41,650 nucleotides of DNA from Streptomyces sp. 15-116A (GTDB lineage: Bacteria > Actinomycetota > Actinomycetes > Streptomycetales > Streptomycetaceae), in assembly GCF_025290915.1 (NCBI RefSeq), contig NZ_JAOCQE010000027.1, positions 1 to 41,650 on the forward strand, in the 5' to 3' direction. Below, in pieces: positions 25,525 through 33,082 of the stretch (its first letter is position 1; each line of letters starts with the position of its first letter). The notes under the pieces were generated by a model. It did not search any database. It was not told the DNA's origin and worked only from the letters and a program-made list of their open reading frames with translations. Made by a program: the position numbers and the translations under genes.

Positions 25525-25544
25525 GAAGTGTCTGTGACGACTTC
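25525..25544 (+). promoter_or_regulatory. GAAGT-N10-ACTTC element, copy 2
   Basis: Same element as at 24675-24694, here 128 bases before the GTG of the WXG100-like gene. The conserved core is TGTGAAGTG, two variable bases, TGTG, two variable bases, GACTTC. Confidence 0.45.
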
Positions 25545-25672
25545 GCGACGGGCACGGCAGGACGGGCGGCGGCACAGGGGGAGGCGTACCGCCCGCGTAA
25601 GCTTCAGCGACGGCGTAGCGCGCAGCGCACGTGAGACGCCGGGCATTTCAGTCAACGGGGAGGAACTCGGCC

Positions 25673-26029
25673 GTGGGGCCCACAGACGCAGACAGTGCTG
25701 TCGAATTGAAGAAACGAGCCGACAGACTGCGGGACTGTGCGAGGGAGGCGCGGTCACTCGCTCGCAGACTCGGGCCACTCCTCGACGACGCGGTGCGGAA
25801 GGCAACGCCTCGCGCCACTGCCTCACGAGCCAGCAACAGCGCGGACGCCATCTGGCAGGGTCCCTTCGCCGACGAGTGCACCGCGACATTGCAGCAGCGG
25901 AAGGGCACGCTCAACACCATGGGCGGTGCGCTGCTGGCCGACGCCACTCGCTGGGAGAACCAGGCGGATGAACTCGATCGCCAGGCCAAGGAGAAGGACC
26001 GGTCAGCGGCCGTGGCAGGCGGCAACTGA
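25673..26029 (+). CDS. WXG100-like protein partnered with the calpain gene
   Basis: 118 aa from the GTG at 25673, which has GGGGAGG nine bases upstream. Two long helices separated by a turn with WQG (residues 61-63, in IWQGPFADEC), the WXG motif; the helices are rich in Arg/Ala and Glu/Lys. Slightly longer than the usual 100 residues. The stop overlaps the ATG of the protease gene (TGATG), so the two are translated as a pair, as expected of a T7SS chaperone and its substrate. Confidence 0.82.
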   Translation: MGPTDADSAVELKKRADRLRDCAREARSLARRLGPLLDDAVRKATPRATASRASNSADAIWQGPFADECTATLQQRKGTLNTMGGALLADATRWENQADELDRQAKEKDRSAAVAGGN

Positions 26030-27525
26030 TGGCGTTCCGAGGATTCGACGCCGGCAAGCTCACGGCTCTCGCCAACGATCTGGACGCGCTGTCCGGGCAG
26101 GCGGGCAAGCTGCACAGCCGACTGGCTGCCGTGCTGACCTCCGCACAGCAGAACCTGCCCTCGGGCCAGAACGCCTCGCGCGACCCCGACCTTCAGGCGC
26201 TCGTCGGTGACGTGGTTCCGGTGCCGTCGATCTTCGGCGGCCGCCGTCGACTGCCAGGCTCACTCGGCCCCGAGCTCGGGGACATGCAGGCATCGATGAA
26301 ACGGCGTATCCGGCAACTGGAGGGCCTTCAGGAGCTTGCTCAGCATGGCTACCCCGTGAACGACGGAAGCTTGTTCCTCGATGAGCGGGCGCCCGACGCG
26401 AAGAAGATCGACGAGGCACTGCGCAATCTGCGGGGTTTGAAGGGGAAGGACTTCGGCGCCAACGGCAACCGTGAGGATCTGGAGAAGTTCGCTTCCCAAC
26501 TCGGCGGACTGACAGCCGCAGAGGCGGACGCGTTCATGTCGAAGGCATCCCCGAAGGACCTGGCTTTCTACAACGAGCTGCTCAGCGACACGAGCGACTC
26601 CGGCTGGACCCCGTTCGACGAGAACGGCCTGCCCGAGAACAAGCGCCGGGACACACTCAGCCTGCTGCTGTCGAAGATCAGTGTCCAGAGCATCCCGAAA
26701 TTTCAGGTTGCCTTCCCCGGCATGCAGCCCACATTCACCAACACCGACGCCTACGAGAACGGCGGGAACAGCCAGAACGGGCAGACCAACAGCGGCATTC
26801 ACTGGGCGCCACCCAGCGATCCGCTGTTCCAGAACGGCGTGTCGGCCGACGACGTCAACCAGAACCAGTTCGGTGACTGCTGGTACGTGGCCTCGCTGGC
26901 CGGTCTGGCGCAGAGGAACCCCCACTTCGTGCAGGAGGGGATCAAACAGAACCCCAACGGCACGGTCAGCGTCCGTGTCTGGGACAAGGAGGGCAACCAC
27001 CACTAGGTCACGGTGACGGCGGACCTGCCGACGGACCAGAACGGCAGGCCGATCAGCACCTACGGCAACGGTGAGTCCTGGCCGGCGTATTACGAGAAGG
27101 CCTTCGCGATGGTCTACTCGGACGACGGGGACAACGAGCGCGGCTACGGCGGCATCGAAGGGGACGATCCGAAGAAGTCCGCCCCGTACTTGACCGGCCG
27201 GGAGGGTGAGGACCTGAGAACCGGTGGTTTCCTCGGTATCGGCGAGCACGACGACATGAACCTGGATTCCCTGAAGAAGGCGTTCGAGTCCGGAAAGGTG
27301 GTCACCGTCTCCACTCCGGCCGACGAGAGTCTGGACAAGAACCACCCCAAGGAGTGGGGCAGCACTTATCACAGCAACCACGCCTACTACGTCCGCGGCT
27401 TCACTGATGACGGCAAAGTCATTCTCGGCAATCCCTGGGGTGTGTCCGGGTATGCGCCGATCGAAGTGACCCAGGAGCAGTTCGACAAGTACTTCCAGAT
27501 GCCCGAGGCATTCGATGTCCCCTGA
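26029..27525 (+). pseudogene. Calpain-family cysteine protease, putative T7SS substrate, with in-frame amber codon
   Basis: One continuous frame of 499 codons is broken only by TAG at 27004-27006 (codon 326). Residues 1-120 are helical and ESAT-6-like with no signal peptide; a polar middle region follows. The calpain (C2) core starts near 275: NQFGDCWYVASLAG gives catalytic Cys284. After the TAG the same frame continues VTVTADLPTDQNG and reaches NHAYYVRGF (His451) and ILGNPWG (Asn468). The stop falls between catalytic Cys and His/Asn, so a terminated product of 325 aa would be inactive. A TAC or TAT Tyr codon would restore the expected HYVTV strand. Recent nonsense mutation, readthrough or sequencing error are all possible. 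Confidence 0.85.
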
Positions 27526-27877
27526 TATCCGTGACACCCGGCAGGTGAGCGCAGTGACCGACCGTCCGCAGGTGAAGTATCCGTTCGAGTTCGACGGTCG
27601 CTGGGTGCTTCGCTACCACGTCCCGTACACCGTCGAACACGACGGCCGCACTCATCGCGTCGTGGCAACGATCTTCATGCAGCCCTCGGTGCACGGCCGT
27701 ATCCAGGTCAACTGCGAGGGCCGGCTCATCGCCGAGTACGACGAGCTGGTACCTGGGCAGATCGTCGAGATCACCGGGGACAGCTGGCGGGTGGCCGCTG
27801 TCGAGTACCGGACACGCATCGTGCTGGAGCGAGTGGCTGACAACAGTGCGCAGAAGGAGAGTCAGACACGTGAGTAG
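27515..27877 (+). CDS. Small beta-rich protein, possible immunity partner of the protease
   Basis: 120 aa. The ATG at 27515 has GAGG six bases upstream and overlaps the protease end; GTG 27554 is an alternative. No signal peptide. The last strands (PGQIVEITGDSWRVAAVEYRTRIVLERV) resemble both repeats in the following lipoprotein (VRVGDTVELAGVLFEVSEL), so the two are related in part. Possibly DUF6406-like, a guess. It overlaps the next start by 8 bases. Location suggests a cytosolic immunity or companion role. Confidence 0.78.
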   Translation: MSPDIRDTRQVSAVTDRPQVKYPFEFDGRWVLRYHVPYTVEHDGRTHRVVATIFMQPSVHGRIQVNCEGRLIAEYDELVPGQIVEITGDSWRVAAVEYRTRIVLERVADNSAQKESQTRE

Positions 27878-28640
27878 GTTCCGCTTCGCAGGCGCCGTGC
27901 TGGCCGTGCTCGCGTTGGCCGGCTGCGGATCATCCGGCGAGGAGGGCCGGAAACCCACGCCCACGCCGACGCCCACGCAAGCGTCCCGGGACAAGGGGCC
28001 GGCGTGTGTGGGGGAGGCCCCATCCGGCGATGGCTTGCACGTGCTGCGTGGCGGTGGGTTCCGGTTGCCAGGCGGGGGAGGGGTCCAGTACGAGGCCACG
28101 CGTGCCGATGGGACGACGCGGGCGGCGACCCTGCGTGAAGGAGCGCGCTACGAGTCGGGGCAGCGGCAGTGGACCGTCGAGCGAGGAGAACGCGTCAGCG
28201 TCTCCGGGCACGCCTACACCGTCCGGCAGATCTGCTCCTACCGCGTCGTCCTCGAACCCGAGGCTGCCGAGGACAGGGCAGAACTCGCCGCCTCACCCTC
28301 CTCCATGAAGCCGACGGGGGGTTCCGCGGACGGGCCGCTGTGCTTCACCACCAACCGCGACGTTCTGGACGCCGCGGCGAAGGGCTTTCCTCCCAAGGGC
28401 CGGCCTCTCTCACTCCTCGCCAACGGCGGAGTGCAGCGCTTTCCCACAGGACTCGCTGTGACCATCGCCTACGCCGATACGGCGGCGGGAACGGCCGGCC
28501 TGGGCGCGAACTGCGCAGGGATCCCGGTCGCCAAGTATGACGATGTACGCGTCGGCGACACCGTGGAGCTCGCGGGCGTGCTCTTCGAGGTCTCGGAGCT
28601 CACAGAGCAGGCCGTGCGGCTCACGCGGACAAGTGACTAG
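27870..28640 (+). CDS. Lipoprotein with two tandem beta repeats
   Basis: 256 aa. GTG at 27870 with AAGGAGA nine bases upstream; an earlier ATG lacks a site. Signal peptide with lipobox LALAGC. Two similar halves follow a PTPTPTPTQ linker: each begins with a Cys strand (GPACVGE / GPLCFTT), has one inner Cys (QICSY / ANCAG), and ends with a GE/GDxVxxxGxxYxV-type strand pair. Being surface-anchored behind an exported protease, it could protect the producer. Part of its 3' end is repeated at 29166-29307 as a decayed copy. Confidence 0.85.
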   Translation: MSRFRFAGAVLAVLALAGCGSSGEEGRKPTPTPTPTQASRDKGPACVGEAPSGDGLHVLRGGGFRLPGGGGVQYEATRADGTTRAATLREGARYESGQRQWTVERGERVSVSGHAYTVRQICSYRVVLEPEAAEDRAELAASPSSMKPTGGSADGPLCFTTNRDVLDAAAKGFPPKGRPLSLLANGGVQRFPTGLAVTIAYADTAAGTAGLGANCAGIPVAKYDDVRVGDTVELAGVLFEVSELTEQAVRLTRTSD

Positions 28641-28694
28641 CACGCCGCACGCGATGTCATGCCGGTGGTGATGCAGGCCATCCGCCTCCACTCT

Positions 28695-29155
28695 GATCAG
28701 CGTCACGCACCTCGCGGTTGATCCGCTCCAGCGGGCTTGGCGAAATGGATCATCTTCCGATATCGCTCCGGGAAGGCGGTGAAGGCGGTCAGGTCGTCCT
28801 TCGCTTCCAGCAGTGTGTGTTTGGCCTTGGGGAACTGCTTGCCGAGCATGTCGGATCGCTCTTGGACATCCCGGCCTCCGTGCCGAGGGCCTTGACCAGG
28901 TCGTCGACCAACCGCATGGTCAGACCGTGGACGTAGGCCTCCAAGATGTCGGCGTGCAGGACTTGGCCGATGCTCCCCGACCGCAGCTTGGGGATCGCGA
29001 GGTCCAAGTCGCCGACCTGGGTGCTGTGCGTCTTGTCGCGGTGGCCGTTGCGAAGCACGATGCGCGTCTGGGTGTGCTCGTTCCATCCGCGCCGATCAAG
29101 GCCGTGGCCTCGGCCTCGATGGCCCACCTTGCGGGCAGGGATCCAGAGTGCATAA
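28695..29155 (-). pseudogene. IS256-family transposase remnant
   Basis: In three minus-strand frames: EAEATALIGAD, then (shifted near 29090) TRIVLRNGHRDKT and STQVGDLDLAIPKLRSGS, AYVHGLTMRLVDDLVKALG, and MSKSD. This is the N-terminal third of a Mutator/IS256 transposase. It is fused directly to LGKQFPKAKHTLLEAKDDL and TAFTAFPERY, with PLERINREV in another frame, which are C-terminal motifs. About 170 residues with most of the DDE catalytic core are missing, so it cannot be active. Confidence 0.85.
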
Positions 29156-29165
29156 GTACACGCCC

Positions 29166-29307
29166 CGGCGCACTCCCTACGGTGATCGGCTACGCCACGA
29201 GAGGGACGCCGCCTCTGTCTTGGCGCCCCGGTGAAGTTCACGGGCATGCGTTCGAAGTCTCGGCGCTCACCAATCAGGCTGTGTGACTCACGCGTAAGAG
29301 TGGCTAG
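29166..29307 (+). pseudogene. Decayed copy of the lipoprotein 3' end
   Basis: Matches the end of the gene at 27870: VIGYAT aligns with TIAYAD, and GEVHGHAFEVSALTNQAV aligns with GDTVELAGVLFEVSELTEQAV, after which CTCACGCG...AGTGGCTAG aligns with the functional end CTCACGCG...AGTGACTAG. A TGA at 29284 replaces CGG, and about 17 codons are missing. It is the relic of a third repeat-containing gene or of a duplication. Confidence 0.7.
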
Positions 29308-29383
29308 CGCGGTGCGGGACGAAGAGGCCTCCCTCAGCGTGAAGGGGAAGGACGCTCCGTCCCATCATCCTCGGTGAGACCGG

Positions 29384-29644
29384 TTATTTCTTCTTGTCCT
29401 GCAGATCCTTGGCCTCCTGCGCGCACTGGTGCGCCTCGTCACGCAGCGCCTTGGCGACGGTGCCGCATTTGGTCTGCCAGGTCCTCAACTTGCCCCGCAC
29501 TTCGTCCGCGTTGGGGCCGGACCAGGACTTCATACCCGTGGTGCTGTGGTTCTTGGCGGCGTCCACGAGCGAGTCGATGTGATCAGCCAGCGAACGCAAC
29601 TGCCCCGCACGCTGATTCAGTTCCTGTATGTCTGGATTTGCCAT
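29384..29644 (-). CDS. WXG100 family protein
   Basis: 86 aa from the ATG at 29644 with GGGGGAGG five bases upstream; longer starts add a region without a ribosome site. Helix-turn-helix hairpin with WSG at residues 41-43 (KSWSGPNADEVRGKL). Two Cys in the second helix are unusual for the family. The tail QDKKK is basic. Divergent from another 86-aa WXG100 gene. A likely T7SS substrate or chaperone. Confidence 0.92.
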   Translation of the reverse strand: MANPDIQELNQRAGQLRSLADHIDSLVDAAKNHSTTGMKSWSGPNADEVRGKLRTWQTKCGTVAKALRDEAHQCAQEAKDLQDKKK

Positions 29645-29862
29645 AGCAGCCTCCCCCGCCGTGTCGGCGCCCCAGGATACTCGCGGCGCGCACAGGTCCT
29701 TCGCCAGGGCGTACGATCGCCACAAACAGCCCGATGAGCACGAGTTGTTCACGCGACGTACTCATCCTGGGCGGCCCTGAACGGGAACTGCCCATGGTGC
29801 GGTAGCGTCCACTGTTGCAAACGGACAGTCCGCTTGTTCCTGATGACACGGGGAGGATCGCC

Positions 29863-30123
29863 ATGGATCGCGGTGCAGATCTCACACGGCTCCGGGAGTT
29901 GTCGAAGCTCTACGCTCGGAAGGCAAACGACCTTCAGGGCCTGATCAAGGACCTTCAGTCGGCCACGGCTGACAGCACCGGCTACTGGAAGGGCCCGAAG
30001 GCCGACCGCTTCCGTGACGACTGGCGCGATGTGAAGCCCACCTTCGAGAAGTGGGTCGACACGCTGAACGAGGCCAGCAAGTCCGCGAACACGAGCGCCG
30101 ACAACATCGAGCGCGCCACCTGA
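29863..30123 (+). CDS. WXG100 family protein
   Basis: 86 aa from the ATG at 29863 with GGGGAGG upstream. WKG at residues 42-44 (GYWKGPKADRFRDDW), flanked by two amphipathic helices. It has no Cys. Same length as its divergent neighbour, with which it could form a heterodimer. A strong hairpin follows the gene. Confidence 0.93.
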   Translation: MDRGADLTRLRELSKLYARKANDLQGLIKDLQSATADSTGYWKGPKADRFRDDWRDVKPTFEKWVDTLNEASKSANTSADNIERAT

Positions 30124-30160
30124 TTCACAGGCCGGCAACGCGGCGTGCGCGATGGACAGC

Positions 30161-30196
30161 GGCGCCGGGACCACACCCCTCGTGGCTCCCGGCGCC
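30161..30196. terminator. Bidirectional terminator hairpin
   Basis: GGCGCCGGGA (30161-30170) pairs perfectly with TCCCGGCGCC (30187-30196), and CCAC/GTGG extends the stem inside. It lies between two convergent WXG100-type genes. No T-tract, as is common in Streptomyces. Confidence 0.65.
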
Positions 30197-30222
30197 GCTG
30201 CCACGTTCACTGAAGTCCTGCG

Positions 30223-30525
30223 TCACACACTCTCGCGGTACGCACGCGCCTCTGCGGTCGGCACCTTCTCCGGCTCACCCCGGATGGCCGCGTCGACGAT
30301 CGGGATCAGTCTGCCCACCTGCTCGCTGAGTCTGCGGTGGCGTCCGCCCAACTCCCGGTGCCAGGCTCGGGCGTTCTTCCCCACCCAGACCTTGTCGCCT
30401 CCGATGTCCTCGGTCGGCCGCTTGAGAGCCTTGCCGAGCTTCTCCACCTCCTTGGCGAGATCAGTGCGGAGCTTCTCCAGATCCGCCTTTCTGGGATTGG
30501 GAACCTTCGAACCGGATTCCACCAC
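30223..30525 (-). CDS. WXG100-like protein
   Basis: 100 aa, GTG at 30525 or the adjacent GTG at 30522, with AAGGTGA upstream. Helix 1 is Lys/Glu-rich (DLEKLRTDLAKEVEKLGKAL), the turn has WVG at 47-49 (KVWVGKNARAWHREL), then helix 2 (RLSEQVGRLIPIVDAAI). The C-terminal 15 residues form a charged tail. Basic overall, unlike its acidic neighbours. It is divergent from the SAV_915-like gene. Confidence 0.85.
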   Translation of the reverse strand: MVESGSKVPNPRKADLEKLRTDLAKEVEKLGKALKRPTEDIGGDKVWVGKNARAWHRELGGRHRRLSEQVGRLIPIVDAAIRGEPEKVPTAEARAYRESV

Positions 30526-30581
30526 GAGTCACCTTCAGCTTTTCATATTTTCATGACGGTGAACCAGCACGATAATGCGCG

Positions 30582-30610
30582 TTGATCCACCGCGTGCCGT
30601 CTCATAATCT
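30582..30610 (+). promoter_or_regulatory. Promoter giving a probably leaderless mRNA
   Basis: TTGATC (30582-30587), 17-base spacer and TAATCT (30605-30610). Transcription would begin at or next to the A of the ATG at 30617, and no Shine-Dalgarno sequence precedes that ATG. Confidence 0.5.
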
Positions 30611-30616
30611 AAGCGA

Positions 30617-30931
30617 ATGACCTCGAGCGAAATGCTGCGGCCGAGTCCCGAATACCTCGTCCTCCCCACCCTGAGCGAGGTGCGGCACTCACCGGACGAC
30701 GGCCCCTCGCAGGACGGGACGATCGAGGTGACCCTCCTCCCCGTGACCGGCGACGACGGGGTACGGCACCTCGCCGCACTCGCCTTCAGCTCCGTCTCCC
30801 TGCTGGTTGAGGCGATGGGCGAGCAGCAGTCCTGGGTGATCGTTCCGGCTGCAGAGCTCGAGGGTGCGCTGAGGGGATCAGGAGCGCAGGCCGTACTCGT
30901 CGATCCCCAGCTCGCCGGCAGCGCGGAATAG
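30617..30931 (+). CDS. SAV_915/SseB-like small protein
   Basis: 104 aa. Beta strands EYLVLPTLSE, IEVTLLPVTGDDG and LAALAFSSVSLLVEAMGEQQ, then SWVIVPAAELEGALRGSGAQAVLVDPQL, the pattern of SseB-N-terminal-like Streptomyces proteins (SAV_915 type). No signal peptide or TM. It is followed after 10 bases by the 486-aa candidate substrate and probably forms an operon with it and with 32415. Function unknown; an adaptor or immunity role is only suggested by position. Confidence 0.75.
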   Translation: MTSSEMLRPSPEYLVLPTLSEVRHSPDDGPSQDGTIEVTLLPVTGDDGVRHLAALAFSSVSLLVEAMGEQQSWVIVPAAELEGALRGSGAQAVLVDPQLAGSAE

Positions 30932-30941
30932 GAAACCTCTG

Positions 30942-32402
30942 GTGGTCGACCCGAATTTCTCCGGAATCAATCCGGACAACCTGCTGCGCACTATCAAGGA
31001 TCTCGAATCGAGCAGCAAGGTTCTGCACGATGCGAAGACGTTTTACGCTGCTCGGTTCAAACGGCTCGGTCTGGACACGGCACACCTCACGGAGATCGGA
31101 AGGATCGCCCGCTGGGTGGACGACGAGCTTCCCATGCTGCGGCGCAGGCAGGCCCTGGCCGCGGCGATGGAACTGGATCCGGGGAGCCGGAAGCGCGATG
31201 CCATGGTCACGCTGCCGGAGCCGGTCGCGTCCGTGGCGGAAGCACGCGCCGCCGGCAAGAAGCTCGCCGAGGACATCAACGAGGTGGCAGATCTCGCGTC
31301 CGGCAAGGCGGGCGCGGAATTCCATCGCATCGCTGAAGTACTGGCCAGGCACAAGGGTGATCCGGATTTTGTCTCGGCGTTCTACGCCAAGATGAGCCCG
31401 CACCTTCTCAAGCATCTGCCGGTCACGGTCGCCGCCATCGGCGCATCGACCGCGGAGAACGACGTCAAAGTCTTCGGCTCCGCCTTCACGACTGCCGTCA
31501 CCTACGACCATCCAGCGCCCGGCTTTGAGAAGGCGGTCACTCTGTTCCATGGCCCGATCGCCAAGGACGCACCCACCGCCTTCTTCAACCGAGCGCTCAT
31601 GCAGGGCGACGATGTGGACCTCTGGGCCCTTGCCTGGAAACACACGAAGATCGCTGTGAAGAAGCTCGGCGACCCCGCGGACACGTGGTCCGACACGGCC
31701 GGGGCGGTGGGCGCCATCATCGGAACCCAGGCGAAGTACGCCGGTCACTTCTGGCATCAGGCACAGAAGCTCGACATGGAGGCGCGGCGGCTGAGAGAAC
31801 AGCGTCTCGGCAGTATGAGCCGGGCGGAGCGGAGACAACTCAAGAACGCGACGGGGCGTGCGGGGCGAGCAGCACGGCAGTCCGCCCGCGAGGCCGAGCG
31901 GATCCTTGGCAAGTTCGGCATGGGGTCGTTGTCCCGGCTGATGGAGGCATCGATCGCGGACGGCGGAAGCTGGCTCAGCGGCAAGGTCCCGGGGCTCGCT
32001 CCTCCCCACTCGACGACTCTCTTCGGCCGGACCCTGCATACAGCTGGCAAGTTGCCCCTGGTGGGTACGGTGCTGACGGTCGGGGCCATTGGCTGGGACA
32101 TCGCCCACGGTGAGGAGAAGGATGTCGCGGTCGCGGCGAATGTGGGGGGCATGGCGGCGGGGACGGCAGCGACATGGGGTTCGATGGCCATCGTCGCGAC
32201 GGCCGGGGGTCCCGTCGGCTGGGGCATCGCGGCCGGGGTCGTCGCGGGTTTCGGGGTTGGGTACGGCATTTCTTATGCGATCAAGAGCCCCGCTGGCGCT
32301 GAGGCAGTCAATGCGGTCACGGGCGCTGTTAAGGATGCGGGCAGGGCCATCGGCGATGCTGCGTCCAGCGCCAGGAGAACGGTGAGCGGATGGTTTTCGT
32401 GA
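30942..32402 (+). CDS. Putative T7SS-associated large protein, paralogue of 22634
   Basis: 486 aa, GTG at 30942 with AGGAAA upstream. The N-terminus shares with 22634 the INPDNL block and ARWVDDELPMLRRRQALAAA with ELDP following. A long helical middle part (MEARRLREQRLGSMSRAERR, RAARQSAREAERIL) leads to Gly-rich hydrophobic segments at ~369-391 and ~398-448 (glycine-zipper-like), then an amphipathic end (DAGRAIGDAASSARRTVSGW). No Sec signal. It resembles a membrane-inserting or exported protein of unknown activity. Followed after 12 bases by a DUF3592-like gene. Confidence 0.78.
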   Translation: MVDPNFSGINPDNLLRTIKDLESSSKVLHDAKTFYAARFKRLGLDTAHLTEIGRIARWVDDELPMLRRRQALAAAMELDPGSRKRDAMVTLPEPVASVAEARAAGKKLAEDINEVADLASGKAGAEFHRIAEVLARHKGDPDFVSAFYAKMSPHLLKHLPVTVAAIGASTAENDVKVFGSAFTTAVTYDHPAPGFEKAVTLFHGPIAKDAPTAFFNRALMQGDDVDLWALAWKHTKIAVKKLGDPADTWSDTAGAVGAIIGTQAKYAGHFWHQAQKLDMEARRLREQRLGSMSRAERRQLKNATGRAGRAARQSAREAERILGKFGMGSLSRLMEASIADGGSWLSGKVPGLAPPHSTTLFGRTLHTAGKLPLVGTVLTVGAIGWDIAHGEEKDVAVAANVGGMAAGTAATWGSMAIVATAGGPVGWGIAAGVVAGFGVGYGISYAIKSPAGAEAVNAVTGAVKDAGRAIGDAASSARRTVSGWFS

Positions 32403-32414
32403 GGTGGGTCGACG

Positions 32415-33023
32415 ATGGCTAAGAGGAAGCGCCCTGGAGGCCGATACCGGCTGCCTCCCAAAGTCGCTCAAGCTCAGCAACTGGCCGCCAGAGCCGCCGC
32501 ATACAGACAGCAAACGCGTCCCATGCTGCCGCAGCGCCGCCTGATCCTCGGTCTCTTCGGCCTGTTCACCTTGTGCCTAGGGATGGCTCTCTTCTTTTGC
32601 CTCCCACCGCAAACGTTGGTACAGAGCTTGCGCGAGCGCGGGATCACAACCGCCTCCACGGTCACCGGTGTCGACAACAAACCCAAGTACGTCGAAGTCC
32701 GGTTCATGCAGGGATCCGACAAGGGCACGGTCGTCAGGCTCTCGGACTATGCGGGCATGCTGCCCGACACTCGTCCGGGTGAACTGTTGCTCGTGACGTA
32801 CGACCCGAACGACCCTTCGCGCAGTCTCGCCCACAGTTGGGTGACGGATCCGCCGGCGAACGTACCGGCATACGGCATGTTCGCGCTCACCGGCTTCTTC
32901 CTGCTGGGGACCGTAGGAGTGGCTCTCCGCCGCCGCTGGATCCTCCGCACCCCCTGGCCCCCCGATCCCTTCGCCCCGGACACCGCGGACTCCCACCAGC
33001 CCGTTCGGCTCACCAAGCCCTGA
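32415..33023 (+). CDS. DUF3592-like membrane protein
   Basis: 202 aa. Basic N-terminus (MAKRKRPGGRYRLPPK), TM at ~42-62, an outside domain of about 85 residues (LRERGITTASTVTGVDNK to VTYDPNDPSRSL) matching DUF3592 pattern, and a second TM at ~151-168 with a basic Pro-rich tail. It is the last gene of the short cluster starting at 30617 and ends at a hairpin. Possibly immunity or assembly factor; not proven. Confidence 0.8.
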   Translation: MAKRKRPGGRYRLPPKVAQAQQLAARAAAYRQQTRPMLPQRRLILGLFGLFTLCLGMALFFCLPPQTLVQSLRERGITTASTVTGVDNKPKYVEVRFMQGSDKGTVVRLSDYAGMLPDTRPGELLLVTYDPNDPSRSLAHSWVTDPPANVPAYGMFALTGFFLLGTVGVALRRRWILRTPWPPDPFAPDTADSHQPVRLTKP

Positions 33024-33046
33024 GCACCCTGCAGGGAAGACCATGA

Positions 33047-33073
33047 GGCCCCAGCATCGCCACCGCTGGGGCC
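33047..33073. terminator. Bidirectional terminator hairpin
   Basis: GGCCCCAGC (33047-33055) and GCTGGGGCC (33065-33073) form a perfect 9-bp stem with a 9-base loop between the convergent DUF3592-like and EccC genes. No T-tract. Confidence 0.7.
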
Positions 33074-33082
33074 CCGTCCGTG

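Larger units (their letters stand above)
28641..29383. other. 743-base region of decayed sequence
   Basis: No intact gene. It contains a truncated IS256-type transposase remnant (28695-29155) and a degenerate copy of the lipoprotein 3' end (29166-29307). I found no clear terminal inverted repeats or target duplication. Confidence 0.7.
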
